64,000 nucleotides of DNA from NCBI GenBank assembly GCA_905221605.1, contig CAJNDS010002768.1, positions 201,501 to 265,500 of the forward strand, given 5' to 3'. The translations under genes and the position numbers were made by a program. The notes under the pieces are model-generated. The model saw only the letters and a program-made list of their open reading frames with translations, did no database searches and was not told the DNA's origin. Shown one piece after another: positions 44,240-54,286 of this stretch. The DNA comes from Symbiodinium natans (taxonomy: Eukaryota; Sar; Dinophyceae; Suessiales; Symbiodiniaceae). Each line of letters starts with the position of its first letter. The stretch's first letter is position 1.

Positions 44240-46505
44240 GAGGGATTATTTCTGGGCAGACGTGGTGTTTGTGAAAGGGGCGGGAAGACATACAATCTCC
44301 ATTTACACAGGTCTTGAGGGTTTAGGGTTCAGGGTTTGGGTTTAGGGTTCAGGTTTCAGGGTTTTGGGCCGCAAACGCCACACGAACCCCACCTCATACC
44401 CTTGACTGCACAGCCCTTCAGCCCCCACCCCACAAAGCGCCACCAGCAAGAGTTCCACAGATCCCAACCCCGGACAAAAAACCTAGCTGGGTTTAGGGTT
44501 TAGGGTTTAGGGTTTAGGGTTTAGGTTTAGGGTTTAGGGTTTAGGGTTTAGGGTTTAGGGTTTAGGGTTTAGGGTTTAGGGTTTAGGGTTTAGGGTTTAG
44601 GGTTTAGGGTTTAGGGTAGGGTAGGGTATAGGGTAAAACACCGGCCAATGACCAAAGCCCGCCAAAGCCCGTCCGAACAACAAACAAGGGGTTTAGGGTT
44701 TAGGGTTTAGGGTTTAGGGTTTAGGGTTTAGGGTTTAGGGTTTAGGGTTTAGGGCCCCAACTGCCACATCAGAGCAGCAATAACCAAGAGCAACCCCACA
44801 GTTGCCTCGCAGTCACAGAGGACCCCTCAAAAGACTCCCGCCCTGACCCCCAAAGGGCTCTCCACGGTTTAGGGTTTAGGGTTGAGGCTTGAAACTGACG
44901 TCCACAGACCGCTCGAAACTCCGCGCGTGAAGCCGAGACACTTTCTGCCGAAAGATTTCGCAAGGGCCCCAAAGCCTGAAAAAAAACGAAACCCGCCCAA
45001 AAAGCCTCTCCAATCCCGCCGAAAACTTTTCGCCCAAGACCTCTCGCCCAAAACTCCGCGCAGGAACCTTGTATAGAATGTCCACAATCCTAAGCCCTAA
45101 CCCTAAACCCTAAACCCTAAACCCTCCTACCCGCCTAGCTCGGAGATGAGCGCGTGCGACAGGCCGTTCTCTGACAAGACCTCGGAAGCCGAACTTCAAG
45201 GAGTTTAGGGTTTAGGGTTTAGAGTTTAGGGCTTCTGTGGTTTAGGGTTTAGGGTTTAGGGTTTCGGGTTTCGGGTTGGGGGCTTAGGGATTACCTTCTC
45301 AAGGGCTTCGGCCTGATGGGCTTCGATCTTCGGGCTGAAGGGTTTTGAGGGGAGGGCTGGGCTTCAGGGTTCGAGGGCTTCAAGGCTTAGGTGGAAGCAG
45401 GGTTGGCTTGCACGGGGTTTAAGGCGAACCCTAAACCCTAAACCCTAAACCCTAAACCCTAAACCCTAAACCCTAAACGCGGCTCCTAAGCCTAACGTGA
45501 GCAGGGTCACTGCGGCTGGGTTTGAGGCTCAGCATTTAGGGGCCTTGACGCGCTTGCCTTCTCCTAACCCTTATAAGCCCGAAAGCCCCGGGAGTAACCT
45601 AGGAACAAAAAGGGTGCCCTTCTTGGCTTAAAGGGGTTTATAAGGGAACGCAAAGCCCAAACAAAAGGAATAAGTGCCTACTCTATAAGGTCCTAGCTTA
45701 ACCTCTTAACATTGAACCCTGAACCCTCCAGGAAAAGGTCATTCCCGAATGTCTAAGAAGGTTTTGGGTTCCCTAGACTCTAAACCCCAAACCCTAAACC
45801 CTAACCCAAGGATCCCAACCCTAACCCTAAACCCGAAACCCAAAGCCACAGATCCCAAGGATCTCAAACCTAAACGACCCCCCCCCCCCCATCCCCTCCC
45901 CCCAAAAAGCAAGAACCCTAAACCCTAAACCCTAAACCCTAACCCCTAAACCCTAAACCCTAAACCCAAGTCCGTGGCAGTCTCCATGAAGAAGCGGACA
46001 GGCGGCGACATGCCCTGCACCTTGTGGCGAGGGCTGCTTCTCCAAATTTGCGCTTGGGGTTCAGGGCTTAGGGTTGTTTAGGGTTTAGGGTTTAGGGTTT
46101 AGGGTTTAGGGTTTAGGGTTTAGGGTTTAGGGTTTAGGGTTTAGGGTTTAGGGTTTAGGGTTTGGTTGGGCACGCGATGAACTGGGTTTTGGGTTTAGGC
46201 TTTGCGGTGTAGGGTTGAGATGGTCATTCGGGCCGGGGGCCCAGGGTCCAAGGGTTTAGGGGTTGAAGGTTTTTGTTTGCTTCTGAGCTGGACTTGCTCC
46301 GGGTTTAGGGTTTAGGGTTTAGGGTTTAGGGTTTAGGGTTTAGGGTTTAGGGCCAGGGTTGAGGGGTGAGGCTTGAGGGTTTAGGGTCAGATGTGAGTAC
46401 CACCAGGTTCTTCTGCACCAGAGGTCATGCGATGTTGGCGAGGAAATTCCAGCGCATAAGAAGGGCTAAACGTGTTTAACAGGGTTAAGCAGGGTCAAAA
46501 GGGTT
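44240..46505 (-). other. Further minus-strand exon candidates among arrays
   Basis: Islands at 44480-44355, 44870-44760, 45085-44876, 45205-45128 (SSASEVLSENGLSHALISEL, donor GGC|GGGTAG), 45335-45293 (PKIEAHQAEALEK, donor AAG|GTAATC), 46050-45965 and 46425-46390 read well on minus between TTTAGGG blocks (44490-44615, 44690-44755, 46076-46165). The 44876-45085 island is open in three frames, which weakens it. Products unknown. Confidence 0.35.
45586..45697. mobile_element. Element family B, intact copy
   Basis: CCGGGAGTAACCTAGGAACA ... GGGTGCCCTTCTTGGCTTAA ... GGGGTTTATAAGGGAACGCA ... AAAGGAATAAGTGCCTACTC ... GGTCCTAG. The least disturbed family B copy, without internal heptamers. Confidence 0.8.
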
Positions 46506-46528
46506 CTAAACTAGACCCAGGAGTACCT

Positions 46529-46892
46529 TCTTTTATCTAATGCTGCTATATCTTTAGGAAATGCTTTTATTAATTTAGAAATTTCATCACAATATATTAT
46601 TTTCTTCACTTTGTGGTCATTCTATTTATCTTCTCTTTTTATTAGTTTGCAGATTAAAGAATTTCGTATTCTCGCATATTCAAATAATGATTCACTGTAT
46701 AGTTGTCTTTTCTTTTTTCTTACAGCATTACATTTCTTTCATCTAATTCTTGGTATTTTACTTCTTTTTCTTATATTCTTTTCTTGTACTGGTTTCGTTC
46801 ACACTATTAATGCACTTCACGCGTCATATTCACTCCTTGTAAGTACATTAATATTGCTCTCTTCACCCTTAACCACAGGATACAACTACTAA
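46529..46892 (+). pseudogene. cox3: Nuclear copy of mitochondrial cox3 fragment
   Basis: An open frame from about 46515 to TAA at 46890-46892 in strongly AT-rich DNA. After IIFFTLWSFYLSSLFISLQI comes EFRILAYSNNDSLYS, then LFFFLTALHFFHLILGILLL. This matches cytochrome c oxidase subunit III around helices 5-6, where F..TG.HG.HV..G is diagnostic. The tail (GFVHTINALHASYS ... TTGYNY) does not match the helix 7 motif YWHFVD, so the match ends after helix 6. Dinoflagellate mitochondria encode cox3 in two pieces split between helix 6 and helix 7, which this would fit. As it sits among nuclear repeats it is a NUMT. Confidence 0.8.
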
Positions 46893-47516
46893 AAGGGCAT
46901 GATTCGCAGGGTTCATGGGGCAGTTGTAATGCTATAACTCCTAGAAAGCCCACAGAAGTTGTAGATGGTGTACACGCCCCATTCATTAGTGTTATTATTA
47001 TTATGGTGCGTTCTCCAAGCCTGTCATTCATTCTCTTCATTCACGGGCTTATATTATATCTTCAGTAGCCCGTAATAATAATAATAATATAAAGAGAACA
47101 TAATAATTTAATTACAAGCGAGTGAAAGAAATGAACGAACGCGTGAATTAAAATAGGATGTGAACGAAATGGGCGCTTCCTTGTGATTTAATAGTATTAT
47201 TCAGTATTATAGCGCCCGTATAATTATTATATTCCCGCGTGAACAACATTAATACGCGGGTTTCGTTCATACATTATTCGTGCGTTTCATGCATCACTAC
47301 GCTCTTTATAAACGCCCTAATAATGTACTCTCTTCACTTATAATATACCGGGCCGTGAAGATATTATTATTGGCCCGGGGATTCAGGAGTTATAGTTCCA
47401 GCCCCGGTTATTAATGAGTCTAGAAGCGTGAATCTACTGTCTTGGCTTCCTCACAATCATTCACTCTGGAACTAGCTTGTTGGTACTGCCTCCAAGACCC
47501 TGGAATCCATCCCACC
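46533..47516. other. Mitochondrial DNA insertion (NUMT)
   Basis: About 0.98 kb of AT-rich sequence beginning with the cox3 fragment and continuing with non-coding DNA. That DNA has GC-clamped stems such as CCCGCGTGAAC...ACGCGGG (about 47232-47262) and CGGGCC...GGCCCG (47349-47378). The junctions carry the near-repeat AGTACCTTCTT (46522) and AGTACCCTTCTT (47521), and the flanks are the two halves of a family B element. Confidence 0.7.
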
Positions 47517-47529
47517 TGTCAGTACCCTT

Positions 47530-48048
47530 CTTGGTTTTAAGGGAATTATCGTGGAGCCACAACCCTAAAAAAAGGAAAAAAAGGGCCGGGTCCTAGTAAA
47601 GTTAGTAAAGGAGCTCCAGGCGCTTGAGCCGGTACTTAGGGTTTAGGGTTTAGGGTTAAAGGGTTAAGCAGGGTGAAAAAAGGGGCAAATCCTGGTGGCC
47701 AGCCGCTCGGGCTTTGTGTCATGTTGCCCTAAACCCAAAACCCAAACCCAAAACCCTAACCCTAAACCCTAAATCCTAAACCCTAAACCCTAAACCCTGT
47801 GGTTCGAGCTTTCAAGCTTTAAGGCCTCCTAGGGCTGAAGTTTGGCGTTCAGGCTTGCTCGGGTTTAGGACGTATAGGAATGAATCAAAGGCTGCACGGT
47901 TTAGGGTTTAGGGTTTAGGGTTTAGGGCTTTAGGGCTTTAGGGCTTTAAGGCTTTAGGGCTTTAGGGCTTTAGGGCCCTTTAGGGCTCTTTAGGGCTTTT
48001 AGGGCTTTTAGGGCCTTTAGGGCTTTAGGGCTTTCGGGCTTTCGGGCT
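47530..48048. repeat. Family B right half and GGGCTTTA variant array
   Basis: 47521-47605 is the right half of a family B element. 47932-48055 is an array of GGGCTTTA and GGGCTTTTA units, another amplified telomere-like variant. A short minus frame (GNMTQSPSGWPPGFA) lies near 47680-47728. Confidence 0.7.
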
Positions 48049-51000
48049 TTAGGGCTTGGGACACGGAGGGTGGGCGAGTTGTGCTGTTAAGGCCCCGACG
48101 AACAGCTCACGACGAGCTTTTTCCAGCTGGCGGAGCTTCCCCTGCGGAGCAGCTACAATAAACTCCGGAAAAAATCTGCAACATGGTGTATGGACGATTA
48201 GAGCTGGGATTCCCTTTAGCATACCTTTTGGGGTATGGGGATAAGGATGTTCCAACTTGTTGAACCCTGAACCCTGAACCCTGAACCCTGAACCCTGAAC
48301 CCTGAACCCTAAACCCTAAACCAACACCCCAAACCCTAAACCTTCAAACCCTAAACCCTAAACCCTAGACCCTAGACCCTAAACCCTAAACCCTAAACCC
48401 TAAACCCTAAACCCAAAACCCTAAACCCTAAACCCTAGTCCGTCAGGCTTCAGATGCAGGACCAGAAGATGCGGCAGCTCGCGTTTCTTTTGTAGACTTC
48501 ATCTTATCATTTTTAGGGTTTAGGGCCGTTTAGGGTTTAGGTCTTTTTCTGATTGTTATTTGGGATGTTCCCCCTTACACTGGCAGCCCTTAATAGGGAT
48601 TATAATGGGGGGGGTACTACAATCCATATTAAGGACTGCTAGTGTACAGGGGAACATCCCTAACACTAACCCTAAGCCCTAAACCCGAAACCCTAAACCC
48701 TGAACCCTAAACCTGTTTACGTACATAAACCTTGAAGCTGAACTGGTTCTACTGAGCGTCATGCTCAAGCTTAGAGAGACCACGAGGGGACACTTGGCAC
48801 AATCCTCCCACTAAGAGATATAAAGGGTGACCCCTAGAAAGGACCCTGATTCCCATATATGATCCAAGGTCCCTCGCAAGGGTCCCTCAGCCGCATTTAG
48901 TCCCTTGAATCCTCCCAACACCCACCCAACATCCCAATGCTCTTTTCTGCTGCTCGGCTAGGTTTCAGTGTTGACATAACAAGCAGAAAACTACACTGAA
49001 CCCTACACTCTAAACCCTAAACCTTAGCCCAAATCCCGCGCAGGAGGCTACACCCGGTAGTTACTTTCAAAGAAATCCTGTAAAGGTACTCTTATCTTAA
49101 GCACCCTCCGAAAAAAAACACGCAAAATAGCCATCCCTAAATTGCCCTTACAAGGATTTGTTTTTCATTTTTTTGGTTTCTTCAGATCATTTTTTAAAGA
49201 ACTCAAAAAAACACAAAAAGAGACTGAAACCCCCAAGCCCGGCCAGGCACCGAATCGCCCAGACCGCAATAGACACGCCTCCGGGCTTTGGGGGCTTTTA
49301 AGGGGTTTAAGGGTTGAGGGGTGGAGGGTTTAGGGTTGAGGCTTTCGGGTTTTAGGGGTTCAGGGGTTGAGGGTGTAGGCTGTATAGGGCTTAGTTATGG
49401 GTCTTATAGGATCCTTAAGCCCTGAACCCGAAACCCTTTAGGGCTTTTAGGGGTTGGGTTGGGACGTTCCCCTACTAACAGTCCTTCATAAGGACTGCAA
49501 TAAGGGGTACTCTAATCCCCATTAAGTACTACTAGTATTAGGGGGAACATCCCAAGGTTAGGGTCCCAGGGCCCCTGGCCGCAAGCTCTGCAATCTTGGC
49601 ATCGTTGGCGCTTTCACCGCTGACGTCCGCCTGGCTCAAAGCCCACCTCCCCCAGGGCCCTGGAAATCAACCGTAAATCCCTAAGCCCTATAAACCCTAA
49701 ACCATGAACCCTAAACCCGCAAAACCCAGACCCTGAAATTCTCCTCTAAGTTCTTAAAATTCAGAAGCCCAGAGCGGCTGGAGTTCACGCCCCCCCCCCC
49801 CCACACCCCAAATCCATCAAACCAGAATCGGACTACTGAATGCCGCTCCAATTCCTTTCAAAGGCCCTCTCAACTTCGCTTGTTCGGTGTTGTAGGTGTA
49901 GGTCTCATTTTGGGGCTTCTGCGTTCAGACTTTGTGATGTCCGGGAACACCCTGAATGTCCCTAAACCCTAAACCCTAAACCCTAAACCCTAAAACCCTA
50001 AACCCTATTTAAACCCTAAACCCTAAACCCTGAACCGCAGAGCCTTAAGGCTGATGGTCGGGGGGGTCAGAAATTCCAGGTGAAAAAACCGGAGCCTCCA
50101 GAAGTTTTCGCTCCTCCTCGCGCAGCTTCGCGAGCTGAGATGACGCCTTCGGGTTTAGGGTTTAGGGTTTAGGGTTTAGGGTTTAGGGTTTAGGGTATAG
50201 CGTTTAGGGTTTAAGGTTTAGGGTTTAGGGTTCGGGGGTGAAAGATCAAGAGCTCAGAAGGATCAGCAGGGGCCCCCCACTGTTCTGACTTGGCGAAGGA
50301 GGGCTTCAACCAGGCTTTAGTTTCTCATGGGTCGGAAATCATCACCCCTAAAGGGCTTCGGGTTTAGGCTTGAGGGTCGGATTTAGGGCTTAGCAGCCCT
50401 AAACCCTAAACCCGGCGAGGGCATAGGGTTTAGGGTTTCGGGTTTAGGGTTTAGGGTTCCGCTTGGAAGTCTATCCTGGGGCCCCTAGCTTGAGAAGCAT
50501 GGATTGCGACTTTGGTGTTCCTAATCCAATAGACCTTATACCCCAAACCCTAAACCCCAAACCCTAAACCCTAAACCCTAAGCCCTACACCCCAATCCCC
50601 AAACCCCAAACCCCAAACCCCAAACCCAAAACCCCAAACCACAAACCCTAAACCCCAAACCCTAAACCCTAACCCTAAACCCGGAACCCTAAACCCTAGA
50701 CCCCAACCCCGAAACCCTAAACCCTAGGAACCCCCAGCTGCCTCGGAGGCTGGGAAGGCGGCCTCGCGAAGCCGTCCCTTGGCTTTGGCCTTGCTTTTGA
50801 GGGTTTAGGGTTTAGGGTTTAGGGTTTTGGGTTTAGGGTTTTGGGTGTTGCGGTTCCAGTGCTCAGGGTTTCTATGATTCTACAGATTTTCAAGGTTCAG
50901 GTGTAGGGTGACGATGTTGGGGGTTGAAGGCTTGGTGGTTGATCCGCCTTTCCTTAAGAACGCTATAAAGACAGAGTCTGCCACAATAGCGACGCAAGAG

Positions 51001-53484
51001 CTGAAGCAGACCTTCGACAGATGAAAACCGACGCGGCAAACCTGTGTTTGGGAGTTACGAAAATAAGGGACCGCTACAATAGCCCCCGAATAGTAGGATT
51101 CCCTCTTTATGAGAACCCCAATAAGGTACCCCCCGAATTTCGGAAACCCCCCCCCCCCCCATTTCTCGTCGCACACAGCTTGCGAGCTCTTAGTACATGA
51201 TGTCTTGTGTGTTCATAACGTACACAAACAGCCTGTTTCTCACACTGGGCTTGTCTCGGGGCCCTCGTCCGTCAGGAATGCTGTTGTAGTAGTCCTCGAT
51301 GTGCTACGGCAAACAGCCGCTCGCTCGCATTTTGGCGAACTGTTCGGCCTCCCCCTTTCGTCCCTCTTCGGGGAAAGTCATGCAAGTGATCTTGTGTGGC
51401 GTGTTGCGCAACTGATCCTATAGACCCTAAACTATGAGCCTTCGCCCACCCAGAAGCTTAAACCCTAAACCCCCTAAACCCCAAAAACAAAAAAACAAAA
51501 ACCCCTACATCCCCGTAAAAGCCCTAAAGCCCCCAAACCCTAAAAGCCCTAAAGCCCCGTGAAACCCTAAGAAAAAACCCTGAAACCCAAGCATGGACGC
51601 GGCCAACAACTCCTTTTCAGGGCCCTCAAGTCGTTCGCACTGCGTGCATTTCACACCAACCATCGTTCCGCAAACATCACAAACCCAAGAACCGCAACAA
51701 CCCAAAGCCCTAAACCTTCTAAGCCTTCTAAGCACTAAGCACTAACAAAATAAGCCCATACAAGCCCAAAATTAGCAATGCTCAAACCCTAAAATCTGGA
51801 CCCTAAACCCTAAACCTGACAGCTCCTCGCCTCCGCATCGTCCAGCAACGTCGAGAGCACCTCCGAATGTGTGGGAGGCCAATAAGGTTTGTAGGGTCCA
51901 AGGCTTTATAGGATTTTGGGGTCTAGGGTTTAAGGGTTTTGGTTAATTATAAGGGTTTACGGTTTAGGGGTTTTGCTTTAGGGCTTTAGGGGTTAAGCTA
52001 AACCCTAAACCCTAAACCCTAAACCCTAAACCCTAAACCCTAAACCCTAAACCCTAAACCCTAAACCGGGCTTAGGTTTTAAAAGGGTTTAGGGTTTCGG
52101 GTCTATAGGGCTTATGCCTTAGGGTTTAGGGTTTATAGGGCTTAGGCTTAGGGATTTCCAGTGTGGGGTTTAGGGTTTAGGGTTTAGGGTTTAGGGTTTA
52201 GGGTTTAGGGTTTAGGGTTTAACTGCGCAACTATATGAACCTCCAATCAGCTCCTAGAGCGGGACGCAACTCATGAAAGTCTTCGAGGGTTTAGGGTTTA
52301 GGGTTTAGGGTTTAGGGTTTAGGGTTTAGCTAAACCCCAAAACCCTAAACCCTCCGAAACCCTAAACCCTCCGAAACCCTAAAAGGTCTCACCGAAATCG
52401 AACTTGAGGATGTCCGATGTAGAGGTCAACATTAAACCTCAGGCCATGTCCGTGCAAGATGCGATGCGCAGATGTTGGACTAAACCCCGAACCCTAAACC
52501 CGAAACCCCAAGCGGTGTTGCGTTGTCGTCGCGACAGGCAGGCCAAATGGCATGTTTCTATGCACCATGAGGTAGGCGCAGGCTGCACCAAGCGCAAAAA
52601 CCTTAACCCTGAAACCCCTAGAACGCTGAACCCTGAACCCTAAAGCCTAAACCCTAGCCCAAAACCCTAAACCCTAACCCCCAAAGCCAATCTCTCTTTT
52701 AGGAGCTTCGCCTGGCATCGGTAGCTCTGCATCATGATCGTGTCACTGGCAAGAACGGGCCTGTGCCGCCGGCTGCTTGAGCTCAACAGGGTTTAGGGCT
52801 TAGGGTTTAGGGCTTAGGGGTTAGGGTTTCGGGTTTAGCTTATGTGATTTTTGTTTTAGGGAGGTTCCTGGGCAAGTCGTAGTTTTCTTGAGGGTACCCC
52901 AGAAGAGGTTAATTTACAGGCGTGACCATGTCAAGTACGGCATCAGGCTCGGTAGGCTTAATGGGTTTGTGGGATGTGTTGGGCCTTTTGCGGTTCAGAG
53001 ATTGTGGCACACGGGCTTAGGGTTTAGGGTTAGGGCTTCGGGGGTTGTGATGATGACTATGTGTGCGTGGGCGCGGTCGCTGTTCTACAGCAGCATTCCC
53101 ATGTACATTCCAGTTACGGCCGGACTCCGCATAACAAAACGAAAGGATGCATTTGCAACCATCACATGTAGAGTTTCAGGCGTATGGAGATAACCCTAAA
53201 CCCTAAACCCTAGTTAAAACCTAACCCCTAAACCCTAAACCCTAAGCCCTAACCCCTGAGCCCTAAGCCCTAACCTCTGAGCCAACAGCCCAAGCAGTAT
53301 GTTCCCTTGCGGCCCCACTTGTTGCTTTGTGTCCGTCTGTGCCCCTGCAACGTCGTGAGTGGCCGCCGAATATCGTCTTCAGGGCTAAACTGAACCCTAA
53401 ACCCTAAACCCTAATCCCTAAACCCTAAATTATAAACCCTACACCTGTATGCTCCTCCAAATGGGTTTTGCTATGCCTCCCCAT

Positions 53485-53524
<40 letters not shown>

Positions 53525-54116
53525 ATTTCCCTGTGGCAGCGGCCGATCGCCCGCCAGCGTCAGGCGGTCGTAGAAATGACTGGCCAAGTGGTTCGGTTCA
53601 GGGCTTGGGGTATTAGGTATTAGGGTTTAGGGCATTATTTAGGTGTAGGGTGTCGGGCTTAGAGTACCCGACTTGATCAACTCGTTGAAACACAGGTCGC
53701 AAACCATAGGCCACCCGTTGCCCGAAATCCTACACCTCCAAACGTTAAGGCTTCAATTAGGAGCCTGGCTTTTCGGGCTTGGGGTTTAGGGTATGGGCCG
53801 CACAAGATGTGGAACTCTCCGGTTTAGGGTTACGGATTTAGGGTTTAGGATTTAGGGTTTAGGGTTTAGGATTTAGGGTTTAGGGTTTAGGATTTAGGGT
53901 TTAGGGCTTAGGGTTTAGGATTTAGGGTTTAGGGTGTAGTGTTCTCCAGAGGACAGAAGGCGTGAGGATCCCCACTGCAGCATCGCAGGGGGAAAACTAT
54001 GCGAAGACCGTTTTCCTTGCGCTGGAAGCACCCCTGCAGCGATCGCAAATATAACTACCAGACATCGTCATGGCGGCTAGCAAACGTCTTGAACCGGCAG
54101 CAGCCCCAAAAGACAT
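48049..54116 (-). CDS. Multi-exon minus-strand region with zinc-ribbon-like CxxC pairs
   Basis: Candidate first exon 54116-about 54000 (MSFGAAAGSRRLLAAMTMSG then SYICDRCRGASSARK), 173 bp after the stop of the dioxygenase gene. Further exons: 53733-53664 (GNGWPMVCDLCFNELIKSG), 53590-53525 (HLASHFYDRLTLAGDRPLPQ), 53386-53277, 52478-52393 (donor GTGAGACC), 52287-52240, 51885-51820 (THSEVLSTLLDDAEARSCQ|GTTTAGG), 51690-51590 (WVCDVCGTMVGVKCTQCERL), 51418-51190 (MTFPEEGRKGEAEQFAKM ... EDYYNSIPDGRGPRDK), 51040-50880, 50798-50727, 50542-50460, 50320-50237, 50152-50089 (SQLAKLREEERKLLEAP|GTTTTTTC), 49968-49880, 49645-49570 and 48255-48049. The repeated CDxC pairs suggest metal-binding modules. One or several genes may be present; linkage is inferred. 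51190-51418 contains an in-frame TAG. Confidence 0.45.
48561..48660. mobile_element. Palindromic element, family C, copy 4
   Basis: TGGGATGTTCCCCCTTACAC ... GGCAGCCCTTAATAGGGATT ATAAT ... CATATTAAGGACTGCTAGTG TA ... GGGGAACATCCC; arms pair along nearly the whole length around a poly-G loop. Confidence 0.85.
48700..49460. other. Spacer, unassigned
   Basis: Unique sequence at 48710-48960 is open on both strands for about 31 codons near 48715-48810. 49142-49333 has a plus frame rich in Phe and Lys. No gene could be supported. Confidence 0.3.
49458..49555. mobile_element. Palindromic element, family C, copy 5
   Basis: TTGGGACGTTCCCCTACTAA CAGTCCTTCATAAGG ... CATTAAGTACTACTAGTATT AGGGGGAACATCCC. 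Only about 800 bp from copy 4. Confidence 0.8.
51076..51150. mobile_element. Element family E copy 2
   Basis: CAATAGCCCCCGAATAGTAG GATTCCC ... GAACCCCAATAAGGTACC ... AATTTCGGAAACC; counterpart of 25670-25742, here directly beside candidate exons. Confidence 0.65.
53487..53521. repeat. (GA)n microsatellite
   Basis: About 17 GA units bordering a candidate exon. Confidence 0.95.
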
Positions 54117-54286
54117 GACCGAGCACCAGCCGCTCCTTCTAGGGCGGCGCAGGACCCTGCGAATATAGGGGGCTGAATAATTAGAATAGGGCATGTTTTT
54201 TTTTTTTTTGGGGGGGGGGGGGGCTTATTATGGTATACTACAAAGGAATACGATTAGTAATTTTCCGACCCCTATATTGCGGCAGC

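Noticed and set aside
52888-53193. 101-codon plus ORF
   Set aside because: Parts of the minus strand are equally open and agree with the neighbouring minus exons; a heptamer-derived GLGFRV stretch sits in the middle of the plus frame.
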